Of a stretch of DNA of 64,000 nt, positions 41,633-49,191 are shown in pieces. Under the pieces are notes generated by a model that saw only the letters and a list, made by a program, of their open reading frames with translations, had not been told where the DNA came from and made no database searches. Source of the DNA: PMNU01 sp035480575 (GTDB lineage: Bacteria; Patescibacteriota; Saccharimonadia; Saccharimonadales; UBA4665); contig DATIHR010000018.1 in NCBI GenBank assembly GCA_035480575.1, positions 1-64,000 on the forward strand. Direction: 5' to 3'. The stretch's first letter is position 1; each line of letters begins with the position of its first letter. The position numbers and the translations under genes were made by a program.

Positions 41633-41686
41633 CCACCAAAGCAAAACCCCCAAACGGCTCTGCCGCTGGGGGTCTTGCTTTGGTGG
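41633..41686 (-). terminator. Terminator hairpin downstream of tRNA-Phe, overlapping its 3' end
   Basis: Read on the minus strand, a nested stem: outer CCACCAAAGCAA/TTGCTTTGGTGG (12 bp), inner ACCCCCA/TGGGGGT and CGGC/GCCG, followed by TTTTGCTTT within the right arm. The outer arm uses the last six bases of the tRNA (CCACCA), so the 3' trailer contains an inverted copy of the tRNA end. Confidence 0.75.
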
Positions 41687-41756
41687 CTCCTCCCAGACTC
41701 GAACTGGGGACACAAGGCTCTTCAGGCCTCTGCTCTACCAACTGAGCTAAAGAGCC
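41681..41756 (-). tRNA. tRNA-Phe (GAA)
   Basis: 76 nt with encoded CCA. Acceptor GGCTCTT/AGGAGCC (one G-U), D-stem GCTC/GAGC, anticodon stem GAGGC/GCCTT with loop CTGAAGA, giving anticodon GAA, variable loop GTGTC, T-stem CCCAG/CTGGG with loop TTCGAGT. All invariant positions look normal. No tRNA neighbours. Confidence 0.96.
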
Positions 41757-41928
41757 GTGCAGTGGTAATTACCTCGACATTCTAACTGTTTACACCGTAT
41801 TTTTCAACTTTAGTACTGCTACAGTGCGTTCCGCAGCCGATCGTCCGAGTGTGTGGTACTTGCTGCGTAAGGTCGGGGCAGATGATGACAATGTGCTCGG
41901 CTTACGTATATTTGCTAGAATTACCTAT

Positions 41929-42294
41929 ATGAAAGCTAGTTCTGCGCGTACTGTCGACGAATTTGTAGCACAGAGCCCTCCGGAGGCTCGCCCTGCGTTG
42001 GAACAGATTCGTACAATCGTAAAAAGCGCAGTACCGGATGCCGACGAAACAATAGGCTACGGCAAGCCGTACTACAAGTATCATGGTTGGATGACGGGGG
42101 TAACGTTGTACACCAAGCATTTGGGCGTCGAAATATGGGACGGCCTTACAGACGAAGACCGCAAAGAACTTGAAGCGCTCGGCTACAAGACCGGCAGCAG
42201 AAATTTCCAAATTAAGTACGACCAAGCAGTGCCCGTAGCTGTACTGACGCGCCTAGTGAAAGCCCAGGCGAAGCGTAATCAACAAAAAAGGTAG
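41929..42294 (+). CDS. DUF1801 protein
   Basis: About 121 aa from ATG 41929, the start supported by an extended -10 (TGC-TAGAAT, 41913-41921) 7 nt upstream. DUF1801 signature: VDEFVAQSPPEARPALEQIR, AVPDADETIGYGKPYYKYHG, TLYTKHLGVEIWDGL, GSRNFQIKYDQAVPVAVLTR. Small cytoplasmic proteins with an YdhG/YjdC-like fold, often annotated as iron-chaperone-like but without a proven role. Stands alone between tRNA-Phe and a convergent minus-strand operon. Confidence 0.85.
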   Translation: MKASSARTVDEFVAQSPPEARPALEQIRTIVKSAVPDADETIGYGKPYYKYHGWMTGVTLYTKHLGVEIWDGLTDEDRKELEALGYKTGSRNFQIKYDQAVPVAVLTRLVKAQAKRNQQKR

Positions 42295-42322
42295 CGTAAA
42301 CGCTGAGGTGATAGCCACTATT

Positions 42323-42505
42323 CTATTCTGATTTGGGAGGACGGGAAGGCGATTTACTGCTTGTAGCATCTCGCCGAACATACTGTTTGATGCGTTCGCT
42401 AAGGGGTGACCGGACCGCAAATTGGCCGCTCACTGCAGCTTTAATGATGCGCTTGTTGGCCTGCATCTGCTCCTGGATGATATTTGCTTGGTCATGTTTT
42501 GTCAT
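42323..42505 (-). CDS. Small basic hypothetical protein, 60 aa
   Basis: ATG 42505 overlaps the end of the upstream gene (stop at 42492) by 14 nt, with GAGGT 8 nt before it, which argues that this is a real coupled gene. Sequence: helical Gln/Asn-rich start (TKHDQANIIQEQMQANKRII) and a basic Ser/Pro-rich tail (VRRDATSSKSPSRPPKSE). Could bind nucleic acid or act as a partner of the membrane protein next to it. No family. Confidence 0.5.
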   Translation of the reverse strand: MTKHDQANIIQEQMQANKRIIKAAVSGQFAVRSPLSERIKQYVRRDATSSKSPSRPPKSE

Positions 42506-43043
42506 AAGCTACCTCGTGTGTCGTGGTTAAATCCCACGCTACACCATCATTATAATCGTTATCTAAGTGGGAGTATACCCTTATTGCTTGTGTTGAGTTT
42601 TGTATTATGAACTCAAATAACAGTGATTGGGTCGCGTCGGGTTCTACGCACACGCCTGGCGGGAAAGCCCTGCCGCCCAGAAAGTCCAACTTGTACATAG
42701 GCGAGATATCTTGCGATTCAATCTTTTTAGCAAGGTAGGGTTTAAGCTCCTCGATTGTTACACTACTGGTTGTGTCTTCGGCAATTTTGGGCCTGATTAC
42801 CACATTACCTGTGTTTTGGATTCTGTAGGTAATACCCACGTAGGTTGTTCCGTTTTCTAGGTCGACAAACTGTACGTCGTGCTCGATATTGGCCCGGGGT
42901 GCTTTTTCTCTGCGCTTATAAAACCACCATAGGCCGGCAATAATGGCGGCAATCGTAAAGAACGAAGCAATTTTATCGACATTATTGAAAACCCCTACGA
43001 AAAAGTGGCCAATCCCAGACAAGATGTGCTGCAACGCCTCCAT
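42492..43043 (-). CDS. Single-pass membrane protein with extracytoplasmic or cytoplasmic beta domain
   Basis: 183 aa. Amphipathic start (EALQHILSGIGHFFVGVFNN), a transmembrane segment (KIASFFTIAAIIAGLWWFYK) and a beta-rich domain of about 130 residues (VQFVDLENGTTYVGITYRIQ, TGNVVIRPKIAEDTTSSVTI). Not recognised. The promoter looks like TGC-TATACT, 9 nt upstream of ATG 43043. It is followed by the overlapping 60-aa gene. Confidence 0.55.
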   Translation of the reverse strand: MEALQHILSGIGHFFVGVFNNVDKIASFFTIAAIIAGLWWFYKRREKAPRANIEHDVQFVDLENGTTYVGITYRIQNTGNVVIRPKIAEDTTSSVTIEELKPYLAKKIESQDISPMYKLDFLGGRAFPPGVCVEPDATQSLLFEFIIQNSTQAIRVYSHLDNDYNDGVAWDLTTTHEVAYDKT

Positions 43044-43106
43044 GTTCGACTGAGTATAGCACAGTTATTCGCCGCTGGAGTTTGCAAAAGCGAGCAAAGA
43101 TAGCTA

Positions 43107-43838
43107 CTATTCGGGCGTATTACTAGGACCTGTCTTTGCCCAAGGGTATGGCCCTTCGGGTAAAAGCTTCCGGGGGAAAACAAAGGTGTGCATTGACCTG
43201 CGTATAGCCGTAAGTGACGCTACGACATACGTATGTGGCAGTGGTTTTTTGTCGGGCTTTAGTACATTGTCGGCGAAAAACTGTGCCAGCACAAACTCGG
43301 TCGTCTTATGTGGCAAGTTAAGGCCCGCTTTGGTGTTGCCTATTGTCTTATCGACGGTACGTTTGGCCTCGTCAAAAAGATTCTCTATTGTAGAGTGCTC
43401 CAAACCGTAGCTCAGGAGCCCTAAATAGACAATTTTCCTGGGGCTTAGTTTGTATGCCAAATCTCTTTGGTTTTCGTAGGTAATACGAGGGGAGGGCAGC
43501 CGTGCCCTGCCGTCCTTCTCGACAACGCGCCGAATAAAATGCGAGCTCGTCTGAGCGCCATATAGGTCGTACAGTTTTCGGGATGCCCTTTGGTGCTGCT
43601 TCGCCGATACGTTATCCGTACTACTAGCGCGCATCTCTGCTGGCGTCGCGCCGGCAAAATAGCCACGCATTATTATGCGCCCGTAGTCGGTAAGTTCCTG
43701 CTGCGGCAGGTGTAGTTCAGGTGCGGGTTTCCCGGTCGCAAACTCTAGCAGCTGTCCAAATGTGCCCGCATGCATTGTTGCCGCGATTCCTCCAAACAGT
43801 ATGCGTTCTGCTGCTGATATTTTTAGTGGTGGTGCCAT
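43107..43838 (-). CDS. Two-repeat LuxR/GerE-like HTH protein
   Basis: 243 aa, a shorter relative of the four-HTH proteins. Leader helices (ISAAERILFGGIAATMHAGT), then repeat 1 at about 47-113 (QQELTDYGRIIMRGYFAGAT, SAKQHQRASRKLYDLYGAQT) and repeat 2 at about 131-195 (KLSPRKIVYLGLLSYGLEHS, TVDKTIGNTKAGLNLPHKTT), each with the helical layout of a GerE HTH. The C-terminus is basic. Promoter TGC-TATAAC ends 7 nt before ATG 43838. No receiver or ligand domain; what it regulates is unknown. Confidence 0.6.
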   Translation of the reverse strand: MAPPLKISAAERILFGGIAATMHAGTFGQLLEFATGKPAPELHLPQQELTDYGRIIMRGYFAGATPAEMRASSTDNVSAKQHQRASRKLYDLYGAQTSSHFIRRVVEKDGRARLPSPRITYENQRDLAYKLSPRKIVYLGLLSYGLEHSTIENLFDEAKRTVDKTIGNTKAGLNLPHKTTEFVLAQFFADNVLKPDKKPLPHTYVVASLTAIRRSMHTFVFPRKLLPEGPYPWAKTGPSNTPE

Positions 43839-43868
43839 ATCTTACGTTATAGCATACAGTGCAAAATA

Positions 43869-44462
43869 TCATTTTCGATTTTCTTGTCCTAACTCGTTTA
43901 GTAATTTCAGCAACTGATCTTGGTCTATGTCATCGGTGTTAATTTTGGCTCGCTGAGCAATCATAAACCCTTGCAGCAGGCGCTGGACCGTAGCGACATC
44001 ACTTCTTTTTAAGTACTTGATAGTTTGCGTATTATTAAGAAAATGTTTGGACGTAACGGTAATAGAGCCAAATAAAGGCCCTACGTCGGCCTTGATGTTC
44101 ATGATATTTTTAATTTCAGTACTTGCGGTTTGTGACTTCCAAAGGAAACCGTTATGTACAATTGTTAGTTTTTGCCGGTCAATCTTGATTGTATCGGCGA
44201 ATAGTACGAACGGGAATACAGTCTTTGCTACGAACAGATTATAGTGCGACCCTTCGGCTAAACTCGTCAGCTTTTCTGTTTCGGTTGCGGGCGACATGCG
44301 GCTCTCGCTATTTACGGCGCCATTAGCGATGGGACGCCAGCGAGCAAAACGAGCAAAAAAAGTACGTTTGTCGCTTTGCGTCTGATGACGCTCGGCTCGT
44401 TGCGTCGAAATATCGTGTTGTAAAATGGCATATCTGCCCAACAGCGCAAATGAATAATTCAT
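43869..44462 (-). CDS. Hypothetical protein with a possible PH-like domain
   Basis: About 197 aa. The N-terminal third is basic (YAILQHDISTQRAERHQTQS). The central part reads like a bacterial PH domain: LFVAKTVFPFVLFADTIKID, KLTIVHNGFLWKSQTASTEI, FGSITVTSKHFLNNTQTIKY, with a closing helix (DVATVQRLLQGFMIAQRAKI), as in membrane-associated bPH proteins. The rest is an acidic helix. Overlaps the upstream 73-aa gene by 4 nt, so they form an operon. The assignment rests on the pattern only. Confidence 0.5.
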   Translation of the reverse strand: MNYSFALLGRYAILQHDISTQRAERHQTQSDKRTFFARFARWRPIANGAVNSESRMSPATETEKLTSLAEGSHYNLFVAKTVFPFVLFADTIKIDRQKLTIVHNGFLWKSQTASTEIKNIMNIKADVGPLFGSITVTSKHFLNNTQTIKYLKRSDVATVQRLLQGFMIAQRAKINTDDIDQDQLLKLLNELGQENRK

Positions 44463-44680
44463 GGTAACACCCCCTGTACTTTCTTGATTGCGTCGCGGCC
44501 GCTGCTTTTAGTACGAAAAATCTTAACAACCAGCGCCTTCATAAAAGCAGTGCGCGTACGAGGAGTTATGCGTGATCCTGGCGCACGAGATTGTTCTTCC
44601 GGCTCGTCCTCTGCGACGATGTATTCCGTGTAGTGAACCTTGGATGGGTTATTTGTTTTTGCAGTGGCAAGCATGGACAT
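44459..44680 (-). CDS. Small hypothetical protein, 73 aa
   Basis: ATG 44680; its stop overlaps the start of the PH-like gene by 4 nt, supporting translation. Sequence: VHYTEYIVAEDEPEEQSRAP (acidic), then a basic helix (RTRTAFMKALVVKIFRTKSS, GRDAIKKVQGVLP). An acidic-then-basic pattern, possibly a partner of the PH-like protein. No family. The 224-nt gap 44681-44904 has AT-rich sequence with possible promoters and one 31-bp repeat. Confidence 0.5.
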   Translation of the reverse strand: MSMLATAKTNNPSKVHYTEYIVAEDEPEEQSRAPGSRITPRTRTAFMKALVVKIFRTKSSGRDAIKKVQGVLP

Positions 44681-44874
44681 TGCGCGTCCTCCCGTAGATT
44701 ACGTTTGTCTGGCCAACAATAATCTCTTCGCTTGCTCCCTGCTAGAATTTAGTGTTAAAGTGGTCGTCTGTATTCAGTATGCGACAACTATTGACAATAT
44801 ACTAATTTCATATTAGAACATATACCACTTATGTCAGACCTACTTGTATCTGTCAGGCATTCCACAGGCAAGCA

Positions 44875-44905
44875 GCGTACCGCTAAGGCAGGACAAGCCT
44901 CATGC
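44875..44905 (-). repeat. 31-bp repeat, copy 1
   Basis: Matches 47626-47656 at 28 of 31 positions; shared block CTAAGGCAGGACAAG then CTCATGC. Both copies lie at the 3' end of a minus-strand gene. Weak AGGC/GCCT stem in this copy. Confidence 0.6.
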
Positions 44906-45696
44906 TAAATAACAGACTCAAAGCTGGCAGATATAACACTGGCAGTCTCCAATAAATGCACCGCTGCTGGTTGCGTAGCGCGATAAGCTGTGCCGTCATG
45001 GAGCATGTCACGCGGCTTGAAATTGGCGTACGCCTCGTATGTTTCGGCATCGGGGCTGCTACCCTCAAGCCATAACGTGTAACATACGGCCGATCCTTGC
45101 AGCTGCGCTGCCGCTTGCCTGATTTGTTCGCGTCGCGCTAAACGGCCTTCTGGGTCCTGAGTATGAAATAAGTTTTCGCTTACGGCTTCTAAGGTAACAG
45201 AGGGGCAAAATGTCAACCCACGGCCACCCTCGCTGCAGGCCACTCCCATCATCATTTGGTCACGACGTGCTCCTGGGGCAATAGCATCTACATGCAAGCC
45301 TACATATCTACCTAAGGTAGGGTTGATGGTTGTGCAGATTCTGCCAGGCTGCGCCTGCGTTAAGTGCGCCATGCCAACATTAGTTACTGTCCCCAGCTCG
45401 CTATCAAACAACAGGCCGCTGCGCCCGAGGGCTTGCATAAACGCTTGTGTACGCTGCGGCACCTTGACCAGCCTTAATGCATCAGGTGCATCAAGGTCTA
45501 CGGCTAGCCGGGCAAGTTCGGCGCTACTGAGCGGTTCGCTCTTGTCTAGCTCCGGTACAATAACGCCCTCATCTTGGTAGCCCTGCGAGCGAAGTTCGGC
45601 AACATCGTACACTACCCGGAAGGGGGCTTTGGTTATTCTTGTGCCTAGTAATTCCGGACTGTGGCAGGCGATACGGAAAGAACTAGGCGTTTGCAT
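44905..45696 (-). CDS. Hypothetical protein, 263 aa, with HxD-type motif
   Basis: Start ATG 45696 is preceded by TGT-TACTAT ending 7 nt upstream (leaderless). Soluble alpha/beta protein: FRIACHSPELLGTRITKAPF, LRLVKVPQRTQAFMQALGRS, LGRYVGLHVDAIAPGARRDQ, GRGLTFCPSVTLEAVSENLF, AVCYTLWLEGSSPDAETYEA. The GLHVDA motif inside a beta-rich core recalls the first two iron ligands of small 2-oxoglutarate-type dioxygenases, but a distal His/Arg pair cannot be assigned. Treat as unknown. Divergent from the gene at 45796. Confidence 0.5.
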   Translation of the reverse strand: MQTPSSFRIACHSPELLGTRITKAPFRVVYDVAELRSQGYQDEGVIVPELDKSEPLSSAELARLAVDLDAPDALRLVKVPQRTQAFMQALGRSGLLFDSELGTVTNVGMAHLTQAQPGRICTTINPTLGRYVGLHVDAIAPGARRDQMMMGVACSEGGRGLTFCPSVTLEAVSENLFHTQDPEGRLARREQIRQAAAQLQGSAVCYTLWLEGSSPDAETYEAYANFKPRDMLHDGTAYRATQPAAVHLLETASVISASFESVI

Positions 45697-45795
45697 GCAA
45701 CAAATAGTAACACAGGGCGCAATTGACAAAAAAGCCCGAACAAGGCCTGGCCGGAAAGATTTGCTATGCTGACACACATACCTAAAATGGAGTAG

Positions 45796-46563
45796 ATGAT
45801 GAAGTTCAGAAGGGGTCCTGCGGAATCGGACGACGCACTTGCCAAGTACGGCGAAATTGCACAAGCAATTGGAGATGGCGTGGCCGCGTTGGGGCCCGAC
45901 GCGTTCGCCGACGGCGCTAATCCTCTTCCTGCGGTGTTTGAAAAAGTCGAGGCAGAAACACGACGCAAGCGCCTGCTAGAACTCTTTAGCGAGTTGCCTG
46001 CCGAGCAGCGCCTGGCCTTACTGACGGCAACATTCCAAGACGACGAGTTCCAAACGGCCCTAGCGGCAGAGCGCGAGCGCGCTGTTGTGCGCGGAGCGTT
46101 TGCCGATTCTGTCGAACAGCTCGCAATCGACGGCCTCCGCTACAAACGGCTCGACCTGCGGCGTGTACCCGACGGCGCTATTGTGGGTATCCAACTTTAC
46201 GACAGGCCCGCGCTCGAAGCAGCAGGTCACCACACCCCCATCGTGGCACATTGCTATCGCTACATCGAAACGGTCGCCCGTCCCGACGGCACACAGATGG
46301 TGCTTACGGACCATCGCCGGGAAGGCCATGGTAGCACACTTACCTTCGACGCAAACGAGATAGCCCATATAGGCACCAGGCCAACCGACAGCGCCGGCGT
46401 ACTGGGCGACCTGGAGCCCGTACTGTACCGTAGTTCGCCACTCCATTTTGTGGCCGACGAATATCACGAGGGCGGCCCGGCCTATGCAATGGCAATGTGC
46501 GGCAAAACACAGCTTGTGATAGGCCAGATTAGTATCGGCGAGCGGTCTTTATTTAGACAGTAA
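45796..46563 (+). CDS. Hypothetical protein, 255 aa
   Basis: Unrecognised soluble protein. ATG 45796 or 45799 follows GGAG. The N-terminal half is helical and charged (DDALAKYGEIAQAIGDGVAA, EKVEAETRRKRLLELFSELP, EQRLALLTATFQDDEFQTAL); the second half is beta-rich (YKRLDLRRVPDGAIVGIQLY, VAHCYRYIETVARPDGTQMV, GHGSTLTFDANEIAHIG). Codon use is rich in G+C compared with neighbours. Divergent from the 263-aa gene; both flanks lack known genes. Confidence 0.55.
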   Translation: MMKFRRGPAESDDALAKYGEIAQAIGDGVAALGPDAFADGANPLPAVFEKVEAETRRKRLLELFSELPAEQRLALLTATFQDDEFQTALAAERERAVVRGAFADSVEQLAIDGLRYKRLDLRRVPDGAIVGIQLYDRPALEAAGHHTPIVAHCYRYIETVARPDGTQMVLTDHRREGHGSTLTFDANEIAHIGTRPTDSAGVLGDLEPVLYRSSPLHFVADEYHEGGPAYAMAMCGKTQLVIGQISIGERSLFRQ

Positions 46564-46618
46564 GAATGTCAGCTATAACAATCTTGGACATGGACTTAAT
46601 GATGGCATTCATTTTTTC

Positions 46619-46990
46619 TCATTCTGGTCGCCTACAATTTTTCGCGCCACAATTGCACTCAAAGTCCTCGGTGTCTAAGTCTAGGTAGTCCGATGTTATT
46701 TCTTCGCCAGGCAATATGTCTCTTGATGCCACGTCGCCTCTGTCAACTACATGGGTGTTAGCGTCGCATGAATGATTAATATACCGTTCCGGGGGTTGCA
46801 TCCAGAGCATGTTATCCCCCTCAGGATACAAATAGTGTTTTTGCTCGTCCTGCGGTAGCTTACTCGCTTCCTCTTTTGTAATAACTTTAGGGTTCCAGGT
46901 AATTACGGCATCGCCCCTCTTAATAAGGCTTGTCGCAAAAAGTCCCTTACCGTTTATTTTGGAGTTTTTAATTTCAAATTTACTAGACAT
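46619..46990 (-). CDS. SET-domain protein with post-SET cysteines
   Basis: 123 aa, close to a minimal SET domain: FEIKNSKINGKGLFATSLIK (SAM side), GDAVITWNPKVI, YINHSCDANTHVV (the NHSC knot), ILPGEEITSDYLDL and CNCGAKNCRRPE, a CxCx4C post-SET zinc cluster. SET proteins methylate lysine side chains; bacterial targets include ribosomal proteins and effectors. There is no pre-SET or secretion signal, so a cytoplasmic target is likely. The minus-strand TATAAT ends 6 nt before ATG 46990. Confidence 0.88.
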   Translation of the reverse strand: MSSKFEIKNSKINGKGLFATSLIKRGDAVITWNPKVITKEEASKLPQDEQKHYLYPEGDNMLWMQPPERYINHSCDANTHVVDRGDVASRDILPGEEITSDYLDLDTEDFECNCGAKNCRRPE

Positions 46991-47048
46991 GCGTTAATTA
47001 TACTGGCGACTTATTAGTCAAAGTGTACTTTATTCAGGGGTACTACCG

Positions 47049-47486
47049 TTACGCTTGCTTATCCCCACTTGGGTCGAATTCTACCGTCCACTCAATACCG
47101 AATTTGTCTCTAAACATCCCAAAATAGGTACCCCATGGGCTTTCGTCCATCGGCATCTCAACGACTCCGCCCTCTGAAAGGCCATCAAATATTTTGTCGG
47201 CTTCTGCACGGCTTTCCGTGTTAACCGATATTTTAGACCTGTTTTCGTTTTCGTTTACTGGACCCATGCTTTCTGGAACATCATTGGCTATTAAAGTATT
47301 CCCGCCAATCGGCAAAGTAATACGCATAATTTTATTGGCATCGTTTTCTGGTATAGGGAACTCAGGGCTTTCTAGGTCTTTAAAGCGTACAACGCTAGCA
47401 AACTCTCCGCCAAACACAGATTTGTAAAAATTGAAGGCTTCTTCGGCATTGCCGTTGAAGTTAATATAAGGATTGATAGTTGCCAT
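47049..47486 (-). CDS. VOC-superfamily (PhnB-like) protein
   Basis: 145 aa glyoxalase-fold protein: INPYINFNGNAEEAFNFYKS, VFGGEFASVVRFKDLE, LPIGGNTLIANDVPESMG, EADKIFDGLSEGGVVEMPMD and the C-terminal GTYFGMFRDKFGIEWTVEFD. Small-molecule binding is likely, the ligand unknown. Monocistronic between the SET gene and the DUF218 gene. Only distantly similar to the VOC gene of the arsR operon. Confidence 0.87.
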   Translation of the reverse strand: MATINPYINFNGNAEEAFNFYKSVFGGEFASVVRFKDLESPEFPIPENDANKIMRITLPIGGNTLIANDVPESMGPVNENENRSKISVNTESRAEADKIFDGLSEGGVVEMPMDESPWGTYFGMFRDKFGIEWTVEFDPSGDKQA

Positions 47487-47625
47487 GTAGATTATTCCCC
47501 TTAATAAGGATTAGTTTCATTTCTATTTTAGCAAACAAAAGCACCTCTGGAGGCCGTACCTCTTATGCTATAAGTTCTGGGTTAGTCTTGAATGTATGGA
47601 ATTCGAGAACAGTCCCCTAATAGAA

Positions 47626-47656
47626 GCGCACCACTAAGGCAGGACAAGTCTCATGC
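47626..47656 (-). repeat. 31-bp repeat, copy 2
   Basis: 28 of 31 positions identical to 44875-44905, again just past the end of a minus-strand gene (stop at 47666). Confidence 0.6.
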
Positions 47657-47665
47657 AATGATCGT

Positions 47666-48331
47666 TTAGTTGGTTAATTGAAATTCGTGGAAAACATAAT
47701 TTCCACTGTTTATGGCCGCCAAGCCTTGCTGCTCGTTTGCGATCCGCCGCTTGCCTTCTATGCTCGCGTAGGCTTCGGCTATTTCGTTATCGTAAACGCC
47801 GGGCTGACTTTGTCGTAAAATTTCTTCAGCTGAGAGAAATGCGGAGCGGATCGAAATAGCAAAATGATCACGTATTAAACCGTACAGTGCTTCGATACGA
47901 GGAACGTGATACGCGCTAGAAATAATAGCCACATCGTTCCAGCCATACCTGCTACACAGCTTCGAAACCTCAAGTAAATTCGCGACTGTGTTCACTGATG
48001 CATCTTCGACTAGTACCTTTGGAGCGGGCGGCTCATGCGCCAGCTTCCGATGGTCGTTTTTGATGCCAGCAAGAAAATAATCGCGATATATGTGCGATTC
48101 AGGAGGGACGTTTGGCCCGAACTTTGCTATCTGCTTTTCGCTCACGCCGGTCGAAAATAAAAACGTATCAGCTACTCCCCGCCAATACAACTCCTGAGCC
48201 GCACGTACCCGTACCGTCGCGCCGAGCATGCCAAACTCATCACTATCAGAAAAAGATGTCGGTGCGTAGACGCCTGCAGTTTTTGACAGGCCGCCACAAA
48301 GCACAATGACCACATTATACTTATTTATCAT
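47666..48331 (-). CDS. DUF218/YdcF-like protein
   Basis: 221 aa: VVIVLCGGLSKTAG, VRVRAAQELYWRGVADTFLF, STGVSEKQIAKFGP, VLVEDASVNTVANLLEVSKL, DVAIISSAYHVPRIEALYGL, matching the DUF218 fold (YdcF, ElyC, SanA). Members bind SAM or take part in envelope-carbohydrate steps. There is no signal or membrane segment here, so it resembles YdcF. Promoter TG-TACAAT ends 6 nt before ATG 48331. Divergent from the sugar-nucleotide cluster. Confidence 0.82.
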   Translation of the reverse strand: MINKYNVVIVLCGGLSKTAGVYAPTSFSDSDEFGMLGATVRVRAAQELYWRGVADTFLFSTGVSEKQIAKFGPNVPPESHIYRDYFLAGIKNDHRKLAHEPPAPKVLVEDASVNTVANLLEVSKLCSRYGWNDVAIISSAYHVPRIEALYGLIRDHFAISIRSAFLSAEEILRQSQPGVYDNEIAEAYASIEGKRRIANEQQGLAAINSGNYVFHEFQLTN

Positions 48332-48438
48332 TCAGCCATTGTACAGTACCTCCATAAAAAATTAATTATGAAAATATCCTGTCATTTGTAGTAAGCTATT
48401 GTTTTCAGTAACTTATAAATCAAACACTGGGAGCACGT

Positions 48439-49173
48439 ATGACAAAAAAAATGAGCGCTGTTATTCTTGCATCTGGAGCTGGTACCAGGCTTGGAGAAAT
48501 TACAGCGAATACCCCTAAGACGCTTTTAGAGTTTGGCGGTAAACCGTACTTGCAGTATCTTATCGACTGGTTGCTGAATGGCAATATTGATGACATTGTA
48601 GTGACTGTTTGTACTCATGCTGAACAAATCGAACAGTTCATTTCCGACAATTACGGCAATCGACCCGTACGTACTGTTCGTGAACCTTCGGTCAAAAATT
48701 CGGTACAAAGCACCCGCTATGGCTTAGAGCAAGCCATACACGCACATTCACTGCTGCTCACTGCAGATAACTTGTGGGAAATGAGTCTGCGTGATTTTAT
48801 TGCACGACACCTAGAGAGTGATGCTGATGCCACAATAATGGTCACGGGCAATCCCGACGTCCCTAACTCCGGAGCAGTAAAAGTTGCAAAGCATGACGAT
48901 AGAATCGTAAAGATGTTGTTCCCTGGCGAGGACGAAGACTTAGGTGAACCGGTGCGGCCCGCAAGCACTATGGGTATGTACGCCGTACGGCGTGAGATGC
49001 TGCTCAGGAACTTGTCGCCCGACGATAAAAAAGTCGTAATAGAACCGATGAACAGGCTTGGAAGTGTGCGTGCATATTGGAACGAGGGGTTTTTCTTTGA
49101 CTTCGGGACACCTGCCAATTACAAGTATCTCCGAGAGCACCCTGAACTGATTACCGCTAATCTGCACATATAA
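48439..49173 (+). CDS. Sugar-phosphate nucleotidyltransferase
   Basis: 244 aa NTP_transferase fold: MSAVILASGAGTRLGEITAN (G-x-G-T-R-L signature), PKTLLEFGGKPYLQYLIDWL, LLLTADNLWEMS (metal Asp), SGAVKVAKHDDRIVKMLFPG, ASTMGMYAVRREMLLRNL, FFFDFGTPANYKYLREHPEL. Joins a sugar-1-phosphate and NTP to NDP-sugar plus pyrophosphate. The specific sugar is not clear. First gene of a four-gene run with a 4,6-dehydratase-like gene, an SDR and a sugar kinase. Shine-Dalgarno GGGAG. Confidence 0.88.
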   Translation: MTKKMSAVILASGAGTRLGEITANTPKTLLEFGGKPYLQYLIDWLLNGNIDDIVVTVCTHAEQIEQFISDNYGNRPVRTVREPSVKNSVQSTRYGLEQAIHAHSLLLTADNLWEMSLRDFIARHLESDADATIMVTGNPDVPNSGAVKVAKHDDRIVKMLFPGEDEDLGEPVRPASTMGMYAVRREMLLRNLSPDDKKVVIEPMNRLGSVRAYWNEGFFFDFGTPANYKYLREHPELITANLHI

Positions 49174-49191
49174 GTACTAAAAAGGAATTCT

